Positions 11,100-20,750 of a stretch of 64,000 bases of DNA are shown here, piece after piece (within the stretch, counting starts at the first letter, position 1; each line of letters starts with the position of its first letter). The position numbers were made by a program, and so were the translations under genes. The notes beneath the pieces are model-generated. The model saw only the letters and a program-made list of their open reading frames with translations. It was not told where the DNA came from and did not search any database. This DNA is from Haliclona indistincta (Eukaryota; Porifera; Demospongiae; Haplosclerida; Chalinidae): contig OZ024785.1 of NCBI GenBank assembly GCA_964017065.1, positions 6,150,167 through 6,214,166 on the forward strand. The letters run 5' to 3'.

Positions 11100-11984
11100 T
11101 TACATAAACATGTAATATATACATGTAATATTTACATTTCTAATTCTTATTCTACAAGCCAGCAGACCAGCAAGTTAAAAATTTATCAACCATTGCATTT
11201 CAAGCACACTAGCAGCTCAATTAGTAGACAAAGAATATCTGTCAACTCAATTTTCTCTTTGTGTGCATGTAAATATTAAGCATGAAGCATGGTGGACTCT
11301 TAGTACACAGACCCGGTCATACTGCAGGAGCTGTTGGTAATATTGACAGTGTAGTTGAAGACACAGTTAGTATTAGGAGGAGGTAGCCATGTCAGTGATG
11401 CTGATGCTGTGATTTGGAGTTCAAATGGTTTATCATTTGCACCTGATTACGCATGTTTATGATAAAGGCATGCTCACAAACAGTGTTACATACCTGCAAT
11501 AATGAACGAATTTCACAAACCCTCGGCGTGTGAGCACCGCTGCAATGAAGCACCAATGGTGCAGATGCCTCGGTGGAATTGCATACATACTACAAAATGG
11601 ACATGCTTTGACAGCACAAAGCAACTACAGCTATTCCATCAGTGGTTAATGATTGTAACAGATTTATAAAGTACAATGCAAGCTATTGATACAAGCTGGC
11701 AAGTCCACTTTAGTAACAATTTCGAGCAATCTCCTTGCTATACTGTATGATGGGGCAACGCCAGAGAGCAGATCTAAGTGTCTTTGGACGTATAAAATTC
11801 ATTACCAGGCGAAATATCAGCGTTTGAACGCTAATACATTGTATGTAGCCGCCATCTTGTTTTTCCGTTCAACCCTACATAGGGAGTCACTACCGTGCCT
11901 CCCTAATATGATAGTCTTACCTATATTACAGTACTCTTAAAAACACACAAACTGTGGGTATGGTACTATACTGTGGAGTGATCT
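11100..11984. other. Intergenic with repeat fragments, no gene
   Basis: Contains an isolated end of the GGTGCT/TGCCTCGG repeat family at about 11543-11575 (GCACCAATGGTGCAGATGCC). A segment around 11850-11910 (GTAGCCGCCATCTTGTTTTT) recurs near 55914 inside the hAT-like element. Open frames here are not convincing genes. Confidence 0.45.
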
Positions 11985-12250
11985 TTCTCTAAAACTAGGG
12001 TCTCGTAGTGCTCGCCGGTGCGTTCTACAGTCGTAGGTGCACTATCAGAGTATGTACTTCACTGCTGTTGCCACTGCAGGGAGAGATTCCACTAAAACTA
12101 GGGTCTAGAGCTCGCCTGTACATTCTACAGTCGTAGGTGCACTATGAGTGTATTTATTTCACTGCTGTTGCCAGCCTGGTGCCACTGCAGGAAGAGATTC
12201 CACTAAAACTAGTCGCCCGTACATTCTACAGTCGTAGGTGCACTATGAGA
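11985..12250. repeat. Three tandem units of about 110 bp
   Basis: Repeats with the core CATTCTACAGTCGTAGGTGC followed by a TTTCACTGCTGTTGCC-like segment and CACTAAAACTAG. They are reverse-complement relatives of the repeats at 9810-10150, so the two blocks form a loose inverted pair around 1.8 kb. Confidence 0.6.
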
Positions 12251-12746
12251 GTCACAGATAGGAGAGATTGTCACAGATACATGACAATGTTAATTTTAAC
12301 CTTTTTCATACCATGCTCATGGTGTCTTAACTGTCTTTAAAAATTCACAGCTGGATAATTCCGGTTTATATTGAGCACACTTCCACCCCACTAAAACAAT
12401 TGTGAATTTCTATCGAAATGTAGTCCATATCTGTGGTTTCCTAGGTGACAAGAGAGAAGGAAGAGTAACTACAAATTGTGTGCAGCTGGAGATGTGTAGG
12501 TATTAAATACACTAAGACTTGATGATATATATTGAATTTATTGAATGATAATAATCATGCGGTCTTTGGTGTTATTATCATTGTCTCATCTGATGAATGT
12601 ACGCCTAACTAACTTAGTTTACTATTTCATGCTTCACACTCTGTTATACTGTATAAAACGCAAGATAAACAGCAATTAAAAACTAGTGTGAAGAAGAGCG
12701 CTATATTGTTGTTGCTGTACTGTTGATGGCTTCTATTGTCAATAAT
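12247..12746 (+). repeat. Module end upstream of cysteine-rich member 3
   Basis: Matches 7800-8220, 23600-23990 and 29270-29755: one minisatellite unit, then GTGTGCAGCTGGAGATG, CATTGTCTCATCTGATGA and TTTCATGCTTCACAC landmarks in the same order. Confidence 0.65.
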
Positions 12747-12755
12747 AATAGCGAG

Positions 12756-13335
12756 TAGTCTGGAGACCCGCCCCTTTCGCATTAAGAGGAAAGGGTCTGG
12801 TCGCTTCAGTACCAATCAGTTGTACCAGTGGAATTTAAATTACGTCACATTTTCACGTGTTAATTAGTAACAAAATGGCGGCAGTCAGTGTGCTGTTTTC
12901 TTTATCGATCTAGCTCACAAAATCGGCGGAAGAAGCAACCTTCGGTCAGCTTAAAAATTAAACTATGACATCTTATTCAAGCGCCAATGAAAGCAGGCAA
13001 AGCATAGACACTTTCTGTACCGTGTTTACAACCTAAGTTACAAAGTCGAGCGTACAAGCCAGCTCTAGCATTCTTACTTACAACCATTACGTTCAGTAGC
13101 TCGTTCGTGACATTTGCATGGTCACAACAGGTGAACAGCGCGTTTACTGCAGCCAATACGGCGTGATTTCTAGGCGAACGTTCGTAGCTTATGAATATTC
13201 ATTATTTATTGATTCTGCCGTGCGTTTCTGCAATCTGATTGGACCTCAAGAATCCCTGCGCTGTGGTACGGGTACTGTATGCTGAAGCGACCAGACCCTT
13301 TCCTCTTAATGCGAAAGGGGCGGGTCTCCAGACTA
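12756..13335. mobile_element. MITE with 9 bp target duplication and TAGTCTGGAGACC ends
   Basis: About 55 bp near-perfect inverted ends (12756-12810 and 13280-13335), flanked by AATAGCGAG at 12747-12755 and 13336-13344. The 9 bp duplication and terminal repeats suggest a Mutator-type non-autonomous element. It separates the array module from the member 3 promoter palindrome, which starts only 24 bases downstream. No ORF. Confidence 0.8.
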
Positions 13336-13359
13336 AATAGCGAGCGCGCTAAAATTCTT

Positions 13360-13416
13360 TACTACGCATGCGTAGTATACGTACAAGCAGAGCGGAACTT
13401 GCGCCTTGCATAAAAG
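13360..13416 (+). promoter_or_regulatory. Palindrome plus TATA promoter of member 3
   Basis: TACTACGCATGCGTAGTA at 13360-13377 and CATAAAAG at 13409-13416, same spacing as in the other members. Confidence 0.7.
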
Positions 13417-13516
13417 AAAGCAGTTCAGTGAGTTCACTATCATGCGACAAATTCAGCCATTTCAGTCACTGCCGCACTCGGCAAGAATTTGTCCAGCAGC
13501 AAATATTCTCTCCAAA

Positions 13517-14139
13517 ATGATCCGCATCCTGATCGTTGTTGTAGCTACATGTACTGTGGCGTTATCCACTGCGAACCCACTGACAGCTCTTTCCATTCGC
13601 CAAGTACCCAGCTGTGGCGGTATCGTCTTTCCAGAGCACTGTTCTCAAGCCGTTAACAACTCCGCGGCGATGTTTCAGGAAATCGTTAGCAACCCCGATT
13701 CAACACCGTCTGCGGCGGGGAATGTCTGGGTCCTTTGTTGGCGATAAGCGAATGTCTCGGCAATGTCGCGGCTAGAAACATCACCGCTCAGATAACTTGC
13801 GCTCGACAAGAAGACGGCACGTTTTGTCAAGTGAAGATAATACAAGAAATACAACAAAATAGCGGCGCCCTGGTACCATCCTGCGTCACTCCCACTTCGC
13901 CTACATGTTCTAGTACGTGCCGTCAGTCCTACATTGAAACCAGGGACAGGTTAGGATGTTGTGCTTCCAGCTATTATGCTAACTCCTTGAGTCCATTTTC
14001 CGCGACACTCGGACGGAATTTTGCTACTTGCAATGTCTCACTCGCCAACCCGTGCACTCCGGCGTCTGGAGCAGCTACCATATGCCTCAACTTTCTTCTA
14101 CTAGCGACCGTGATACTACTGTCTGCAGCGATGATTTGA
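13517..14139 (+). pseudogene. Cysteine-rich member 3, frameshifted by a microhomology deletion
   Basis: The signal peptide and first third read normally from ATG at 13517. The frame then breaks near 13707: compared with the copy at 34890, 42 bases between two AACACCGT direct repeats are gone and one further base is lost. The first frame therefore ends at 13747, and the remainder of the protein (about 134 residues with the CRQSYIETRDRLGCC block and GPI-like tail) continues in another frame to 14139. An additional 6-base change sits in the signal peptide. Promoter palindrome and TATA are intact, so it may still be transcribed. Confidence 0.8.
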
Positions 14140-14442
14140 GCCGCGCCCGGCTCGAGGACACACCTGCGTACTAGAGCGTGTGGACCTGCATATAGTAACT
14201 TTGTAGTAGTAACTGTTTTGACCTGCACATAGTACCTGCATAGAAATTATAGATAATCATTATAGTAACTGTCTATAATTGTTTTTGTCTGTCTAGCTTT
14301 TTGTTTGCATATTTTCTTTCAATACCTTTTGTTTGGTCAGTGTCCACTAATGTCAAAGTGCACGATCAGCTTGTCGATCGCATATCGACTAATGCATGCA
14401 TGCGACCACTTGAGGGTTGGCCTGGCTCAACTAACTTAATAA

Positions 14443-15326
14443 AGCACCAAAGGTGCAGATGCCTCGGTGCAGTAGCATGTATGCTAGCCTGCAATTAGCA
14501 GATGCATATGATAGCACGTATGCATGCAGTAGATCAATGGAAGCATCAAACAGTTCCATGGAAGCACGCAATGTGCACTGAAGCTGCAGTAGAAGCGACC
14601 AGCCGATCCATGGAACATTCAGGCAAGCAGCAGATCATAGCAACAGTGCTATGGAAGCACAGGCTATAGTGGCAGCTATCCAGCAGCAGATCATAGCAAC
14701 AGTGCCATGGAAGCACAGGCTAGTGACAGCTATCCAGCAGCAGCAGATCATAGCAACAGTACTATGGAAGTACAGGCTAGTGACAGCTATCCAGCAGCAG
14801 CAGATCATATAGCAACAGTGCTATGGAAGTGCAGGCTAGTGGCAGCTATCCAGCAACTGTACAAGCGGTTGTACAAAAGTTGTATTGAAGCCAAACAGAA
14901 CAATGCTCAAGTGTAGCTGGGCGTGACTGTAACTGCTCTGCTCGCTCCGGCTCGCCTGTCGAGCAGCTAAGTGAACTCAAACACGCTTTCGCTCGCTAGT
15001 TTCACTGCTGCCAATGGAGTCGCGCGAGCTGTACTATCACAGATCAAGCCTTCAAGTTGCACTGTAGCCATCTGTAGACAGTTTTGTCTATGAAGTAGGC
15101 CCGAGCGCTCAAGACGGCTGTTTAGGTTAGCAAATCACGCCATAACTTCAAAACAAAGGCTTTAATAGCAAATCTGTCAAATTTGATTTTCATAAACTAT
15201 CGAGATCTACCTGTATTGCAAGTTTCATCGCTTAGTAGCTAGCGGTTGCTGAGATACGCATTGCGAACACACACACACAAACGAAGAGACTACTGTATGC
15301 CTCGTGGCTCCGCCCACACCTCGGCA
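14443..15326 (-). mobile_element. TGCCTCGG/GGTGCT repeat, copy B (884 bp)
   Basis: Left end AGCACCAAAGGTGCAGATGC (hairpin GCACC/GGTGC); right end ...GAGGCATACAG in reverse form, closing with CCTCGGCA. Flanked by TAA at 14440-14442 and 15327-15329. The interior holds a 57-60 bp tandem repeat, a GCAAATCACGCCATAACT core and a short (CA)n. No protein-coding capacity. Same family as the copies at 18643, 24950 and 28896. Superfamily unclear; the 3 bp target is compatible with PIF/Harbinger. Confidence 0.75.
14620..14860. repeat. Tandem repeat of about 57-60 bp inside copy B
   Basis: Four units of the form GCAGATCATAGCAACAGTGC / TATGGAAGCACAGGCTAGTG / ACAGCTATCCAGCAGCA. The open frame through them (14707-14916) is a by-product of the repeat. 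Confidence 0.75.
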
Positions 15327-15337
15327 TAATAACACAC

Positions 15338-15610
15338 TGATCATGTGATCAAGACCAATGTAGTAATAACACACTGATCATGTGATCAAGACCAATGTAG
15401 TAATAACACACTGATCATGTGATCAAGACCAATGTAGTAATAACACACTGATCATGTGATCAAGACCAATGTAGTAATAACACACTGATCATGTGATCAA
15501 GACCAATGTAGTAATAACACACTGATCATGTGATCAAGACCAATGTAGTAATAACACACTGATCATGTGATCAAGACCAATGTAGTAATAACACACTGAT
15601 CATGTGATCA
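15338..15610. repeat. 37 bp minisatellite, 8 copies, each with a double TGATCA palindrome
   Basis: TGATCATGTGATCA recurs exactly every 37 bases from 15338 to 15597, separated by the invariant AGACCAATGTAGTAATAACACAC-type linker. Units are nearly identical, so the expansion is recent. Confidence 0.9.
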
Positions 15611-16483
15611 AGATTACTCATCAGATGATGCAGCATAGTCTACCACTAGTCAGCATAATTATGACATCATAACTTGATGTACCTAACCAATCAGCAAGAG
15701 ATTTAGATTTTGTGAGAACTCTGGGCAGCAAATGTCACTGCGGCAATCTGATGATCCTTCACAAACCTTCCTATTACCTTCTGTTAGTGGTGCAGGTCCA
15801 GCAAGGAAATATGGCTATCTACATCCTGGGCTCTATTTTTTGCATTTCCCGTTATCTATTCAGTCTCCCTATTTGAACACTGTATAAACATCGCTAATTT
15901 ACTATTTCTCATGGAGACATTTACTCATTAAGGGACTACACGGCGAACTATAGCAACGGCTCGATTTGCGTGCTGTTTTTTCTGGCTCACCATCTAGTAC
16001 TTCACAGCGACTTTACCAACTGCTGGGCGGTTCTAGGGTGGAGCTAGAGGGCCGAGGGACCCAAATGTTTTACGACATTAAATATTCGCGACCTTGTGAC
16101 TGACAGACTGAACACTTTACGCAAAAACGCATGCATACGTTTGCTCACCACGAGCCATTCAGTTCACAAATCCATTTTGGTGGGCGTGGCTTGTCCGCTC
16201 ATTGAATAAAATTTTTACTCTTTCTACAGTGTTTGCTCCGCCCACAAGCAGATTTGTGAGTTTCTTTGATGATAACTGTCTTTGACCAAGCTTTGTTTGC
16301 CCGAAGAAACTGAAATTTTCGTCATTCTGATGTTCGACGTGTAGTCCCTTAACAACAATGAGATAACAACAAGCATAGCAATACATGCGACGCCAGGTAG
16401 CCAGTTGACACTTCTTTATACTCAGACATGTACAACATGCATTGAATTATCACAATACAATGAATAAGTAGCATCAGATTGTC
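15611..16483. other. Intergenic between minisatellite and PLAC8 gene, no gene
   Basis: No convincing gene. GGGACTACACG near 15931 and CGTGTAGTCCC near 16337 form a distant inverted pair bracketing about 0.4 kb, perhaps a decayed element. The right end should contain the 3' UTR of the minus-strand PLAC8 gene. Confidence 0.45.
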
Positions 16484-17599
16484 TTATTCTCGTAGCATCT
16501 TCTCGTTGTGCACTTCTTTGATCTCCTGCATCATGTAGAATGAAGTGTATAATGCTGCAATATGATTGGTCACTTACTCTAGCCTCTTGAGTGAGTGCAC
16601 AAAGATCACAGAACAGAGGGAAGAAGATATCTTCAATCATTCCGCCCTATAATACCATGACAGGGTTAGGTGAAGCAGCAGCAGACTAACTCACTCCATA
16701 GCCTCGTACCCAGGCTCTATTGAGTGGGCGGATTATAGAGCCTGGTTTATACTGTCTGCGCATGCGTTTAATTTCTTGCTTTTCCAAGAATATCACGGAT
16801 TCTTGTTCATCTTTGTGTTATGTATACGCTCAATGACGTCGGGTTTCCGGTGAGCGCTAATAGCTGAATGCTAACCCCAGAACTAAAGCAGGTCTCTCCA
16901 GAGCGACAGCCTCTTCTCCTATTTATAACAATTGTGTTAGTCAGGTTGACATCTGTAACAGTTATTTCTAACAGACTGCTGATTCGTGACGATATACATC
17001 GGTAAGTTTGATAATAACTGGATTTTCTATGCACGGCGATGGCGATCGTGGCTCGTACATGGCATAAACGACACAGAAGTGTGATCTGGGGCCGATACTC
17101 CTGAAGACTTGAGTCGCTTGACTCTACAGCAACTCGGTTATTGGGGCGCGCCATCTTTTTGACGTCTTAGCTGCAAACATGCTCATCAGGAAACGTCATT
17201 CGATCTTTACGCCCACCATCACCCACTCAAATAATTCTGCCATAATTAAACGCATGCGCAAACAGTATAAACCAGGCTCTAAAATTTAGAGCCTGAGGAC
17301 GAGGCTAACTCACTCCAATGCCTTTCTGTTCTCTCAGCTTGTTTCTAATGAGAACTCTGATGGCAACATATATTGCTGGCACAAACAATATACCAAACAG
17401 TGCTCCAAGAGTACACAACATCCTGTCTTCACCAAGATTCTCTGCAATTCTTCCAACCAGAATGCAAGGACAGCACCATGCTAGCATACCTAGTAGTAAC
17501 AAACAGCTGATGCCGGGGTATATTATAATAGCGATACTTACATGTGCTGCAGTCACCGAAGCACCCACAAATAGGAGAGGACCACTCACGTTCGCTCAT
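16484..17599 (-). CDS. PLAC8-family cysteine-rich membrane-associated protein
   Basis: Minus-strand exons 17599-17542, 17489-17314, 16646-16578 and 16525-16484 join at GT-AG sites to give 114 residues, the usual PLAC8 size. Landmarks: ICGCFGDCSTC (residues 10-20), CCPCILVGRIAENLG (24-38), a hydrophobic middle, REQKGIGGG, then FCDLCALTQEAREI near the C-terminus. These match the two CPC-type motifs and Q-E-A-R-E ending of the family (PLAC8, cornifelin, plant FW2.2). Members act at membranes, often in metal handling or cell-size control; the substrate here cannot be told. Intron 2 contains a 609 bp MITE. It is divergent from the D-glutamate-cyclase-like gene, with 89 bases between the start codons. 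Confidence 0.86.
16699..17307. mobile_element. MITE with 10 bp target duplication in PLAC8 intron 2
   Basis: Inverted ends: TAGCCTCGTACCCAGGCTCT at the left; GAGCCTGAGGACGAGGCTA at the right. Further inward CTGGTTTATACTG...GCGCATGCG pairs with CGCATGCGCAAACAGTATAA. Flanked by ACTCACTCCA at 16689-16698 and 17308-17317. No ORF. Resembles the 9 bp-target MITEs at 12756 and 30454. The right target copy contains the splice donor of PLAC8 exon 2. Confidence 0.82.
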
Positions 17600-17688
17600 G
17601 ATTTCAGCACAACAGTCAGAGAGCAGCTGGATCAGTGTGTTATTTAATATTTTGACGTCTCACGATCACATGACCGATCATCGAGCAC
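17600..17688. promoter_or_regulatory. Bidirectional promoter, 89 bp
   Basis: Separates the divergent PLAC8 and D-glutamate-cyclase-like start codons. Contains TCACATGA-type E-box sequence; a perfect CRE palindrome TGACGTCA sits just inside the right-hand gene at 17696-17703. No TATA box. Confidence 0.5.
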
Positions 17689-18675
17689 ATGACTGTGACG
17701 TCACGACTCGCAGTTGAGGCACACCCTCTTCATGTCAAGGATGTCTCGTATGATATATGTCCAGCTGAAGCGAGGGCTGTATTTCGTCGCAAGGAGCACA
17801 CTGGATTAACATCAGTCTTCTGTCCTGGCTACGAGCAAGCTAATGTCGCTGTGATACCTCAACACATGGTCGCAGACTTTGAGGAGTACTGTAGACGAAA
17901 CGAAGCTCCACTACCCTTGCTGTTTCGTAGTCAACCAGGAGAACTTGGTGCACCGCCACTGGCTACAAATTCAGATATTAGGTAAGTTACAATACTCTAC
18001 TAGGCCGCCATGCAGTAATGTATGTCAGCTGAGTATGAAACATAACCAATGTAGGACTGATCTTCCGCTCTATGACATGTTTAACTACGGCAGACTGGTT
18101 GAAACTGTACAAGATCTCTCTGATTTTGCTTAGGACAAATATTCAACGTTCTATTTTGGTTGCAGCTGGTCATTTGAGGTGGATCTAGCAAGCATTGGTG
18201 TGCCTGGTTCTCAGCTTGGTGATAACTATGCCATGTTTCACAGCAACATAATGTGTGCTGCTGTTGGGCAGTGGCCATCTTGTCCAATGATAGTGACCAT
18301 GAAGTACATTCCTAGTCACTTGCTGGATGAGGTAGCTGCCATCACTGCTAACTATCCTCAGCTGCACGGTGCTCCAGTGCATATTGGAAACCCGGCACTC
18401 ATCGGAGTTACTGATGTTAGTAAACCTGACTTTGGAAACGCCATGAAAGAAGAGATTGATTCTATACCAGTGTCCTGGGGTTGTGGAGCAACAGTACTGT
18501 CGGCTATTGAGGCTGCAAGTATGTATACTGTGTGTGTTATTAGTGTTTTATCTATAACTCCTATACAGAGCCACCACTTGCCTTTACTCACCATCCTAGT
18601 TGTATGTTCATCACTGATAATCTGAAGTCACCTCTTAAATTAAGCACCAAAGGTGCAGATGCCTCGGTGCAGTAG
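17689..18675 (+). pseudogene. D-glutamate cyclase-like (DUF1445) gene with in-frame TAG
   Basis: Exons 17689-17981, 18055-18518 and 18569-18675 join in phase to 287 residues apart from one stop. Family landmarks are clear: GYEQANVAVIP, NSDIRTDLP, FGCSWSFE, LHGAPVHIGNPALIGVTDVS, PVSWGCGATVLSAIEAAKPP and THHPSCMFITD. In mitochondria of animals this domain (DGLUCY) turns D-glutamate into 5-oxo-D-proline; bacterial homologues are putative hydro-lyases. Codon 124 is TAG (18131-18133) at a position where the alignment runs on without gap, so the protein would be cut at 123 residues. The last ten residues are encoded by mobile repeat copy C. Splice sites are intact. A sequencing error or a polymorphism cannot be excluded. 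Confidence 0.82.
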
Positions 18676-18779
18676 CATGTATGCTAGCATGATGCAATCA
18701 GCAGATGCATATGACAGCACGTATTATATGCATGCAGTAGATCCATGGAAGCATCAAAACAGTATCATGGAACTTGAGC

Positions 18780-19205
18780 ATGCAAGCACCAGAACTATGA
18801 AAGCATGCAAGCAGCAGAACCATGCTAGCATGCAAGCAGCAGAACTATGGAAGCATGCAAGCAGCAGAACCACGGTAGCATGCAAGCATCAGAACCATTG
18901 TGGCATGGAAGCAGCAGAACTATATATAGAAGCATGGAAGCAGCAGAACCATGGAAGCATGCAAGCAGCAGAACTGAAGCATGCAAGCAGCAGAACTGAA
19001 GCATGCAAGCAGTAGAACTGAAGCATGAAAGCAGCAGAACTGAAGCATCCGAGCAGCAGAACTGAAGCATGCAAGCAGCAGAACTGAAGCATGCAAGCAG
19101 CAGAACTGAAGCATGCAAGCAGCAGAACTGAAGCATCTAAGAAGCAGAACCATGGAAGCATGCAAGCAGCAGAACTATGGTTGCATGCAAGCAGCAGAAC
19201 CATGG
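18780..19205. repeat. 22 bp tandem repeat GAAGCATGCAAGCAGCAGAACT
   Basis: Roughly 20 variable copies with the core GCATGCAAGCAGCAGAACTG. All six frames are partly open through it; those open frames are repeat artefacts. Confidence 0.85.
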
Positions 19206-19622
19206 ATTGTACGTAGCAGCATAGAGTACATGTAGCTAAAATGCATTGTACAAGCTGTTGTAATAAAAATACAAGCTGTTTACTGAAGACTGACCTGCAT
19301 AACGCTTGCTCGCTCAGGCTCACTCGACGAGCAAGATGAGTCTGAAGACGCTTTCGCTTGCAAGTTTCATTGCTGCTTATGGAGTCATATGAGCTGCACT
19401 GTCATATATCAAGCGCGATGTAGCCAGCTGTGGACAGTACTGTCTCTGAAGGAAGCCAGAACGCGAGCAACGGCAGTCCAGGCGAGCAAATCACGCCATA
19501 ACTCGAAAGCAAAGCCTTTAATCGCAATTCTGCCAAATTTTTTTTTCATAAACTACTGAGATCTACCTGTGTTGCTAATTTCAGCGCTTAGTAGCAAGCG
19601 GTTGCTGAGATACGCATTGCGA

Positions 19623-19626
<4 letters not shown>

Positions 19627-19719
<93 letters not shown>

Positions 19720-19747
19720 CACGCGCACACACACACACACACACACA
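19627..19747. repeat. (CA)n / (GCAC)n microsatellite
   Basis: About 120 bases of alternating purine-pyrimidine, CA dinucleotides switching to GCAC and back. A strong Z-DNA-type sequence inside repeat copy C; copy B has only about five CA units here. Confidence 0.95.
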
Positions 19748-20713
19748 AACGAACAGACTACTGTATGCCTCGTGGCTCCACCCACACCTCGGCATAATTA
19801 GTGTCTACAGTATTACTGTATTAGCTTTATCATGCAGCCTGACAGCACTACTGCGATGAGTGATGACAGTTTGCAGGATGAAAAAGGCTTGCATTACTTC
19901 TTGCTTTACAGTGCACAATGAGTAATACATGAACTGTAAATACAAAGAGGGTAATACTGAAGTTGCACTGAGGGGCATGTCCTTGTCCTGAGGGACAGTG
20001 CCCATGTAAGAATGTGGCAGCTGAAAATCATTGGCATTAATTTTTTTCTAGAAGAAGCTATATAGCTATAGACTCCTTTGAATAAAGGCAAGATGAGCAA
20101 GGGAATTGATAATTATTTTATGGTATGAGAATAGATTGTTGGAGTCAAATTTGGCAAGGAAATGGGACCAGAAGTGGTCTTGCAGATGAAAAATTTCCAC
20201 CGACAAGATAATGCCACTGAGCTCAAATCTCATGGACAAGGGTAGAAAGATTTTCTAAAGCAAAGTCATTGAGGATAAATTTTGTTACTATCATGCAGTG
20301 CAATTGATGTAACCCCCTGGACCCTATTTTAGTGATGAAATATAGTGATGTCACTGCAGTGTAATCTCACTGACCTGCTAGCTACTTATAATGAAAGATC
20401 ACTCTGCAGTAGTACCACGCCATGGTTTGTGTATTTTTAATCTTTATTATCACAGTACAATTGCAACATAGTATGGTTGTCTTTATGATCACCCATCTGA
20501 TGGCAACCATACGTAATATCTCCAGTGTTGTGAGGAGAAAACAAGACTTTATGTATCACTATAATGTAGCAATCTATAATGTAGTTGTTATTAATGTATA
20601 GTTTTGTTAATTTAATGTAGTAATTATTTGTTAACTTTTATCCTTGTAATCCGTCAGTCTTGTTGCCAGTCAGTCTGTCACCTCTTGTATTGTTGTTATT
20701 GAGTGCATGTTGT

Positions 20714-20750
20714 CAAGGGTGTATAGAGTCTTTGACTCTATACACCCTTG
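20714..20750. repeat. Perfect 37 bp hairpin
   Basis: CAAGGGTGTATAGAGTC, loop TTT, then the exact complement GACTCTATACACCCTTG. Preserved identically at 36777-36813. Confidence 0.9.

Larger units (their letters stand above)
14443..19794. mobile_element. Composite block: repeats B and C bracketing two genes
   Basis: Two same-orientation copies of one repeat enclose the 37 bp minisatellite, the PLAC8 gene and the D-glutamate-cyclase-like gene. The whole 5.35 kb block is flanked by TAA (14440-14442 and 19795-19797). Removing it with one TAA restores CTAACTTAATTAGTG, which is found uninterrupted at 35847-35861 in the paralogous module. The block therefore behaves as a single insertion into the 3' flank of cysteine-rich member 3. 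Confidence 0.65.
18643..19794 (-). mobile_element. TGCCTCGG/GGTGCT repeat, copy C (1152 bp)
   Basis: Same ends as copy B (AGCACCAAAGGTGCAGATGC at the left, CACCTCGGCA at the right) and the same internal order: tandem repeat, GCTCGCTC..CTCG stretch, GCAAATCACGCCATAACT, CA microsatellite. Left flank TTA, right flank TAA. It overruns the last exon of the D-glutamate-cyclase-like gene. No coding capacity. Confidence 0.75.

Noticed and set aside
15338..15610. Direct repeats of 37 bp resembling a CRISPR array
   Set aside because: The units abut with no unique spacers and the surroundings are eukaryotic; it is a minisatellite.
18131..18133. Recoding of TAG (readthrough) in the D-glutamate-cyclase-like gene
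   Set aside because: No readthrough signal or precedent in the family; a simple premature stop is the plainer reading.
18095..18133. A 27- or 36-base intron ending in TAG that would remove the stop
   Set aside because: It would delete residues that align without gap to the family and is shorter than any other intron in the window.
18825..19323. Minus-strand open frames of 80-144 residues rich in Cys, Leu and His
   Set aside because: They only translate the 22 bp tandem repeat and repeat in several frames.
14443..19794. Helitron as the origin of the gene-carrying block
   Set aside because: One related copy ends in hairpin+CTAG, but the others do not show 5'-TC/CTRR-3' ends, and a TAA duplication is present.
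19553..19859. Open frames of Thr-His or Val-Cys repeats
   Set aside because: They are products of the CA/GCAC microsatellite.
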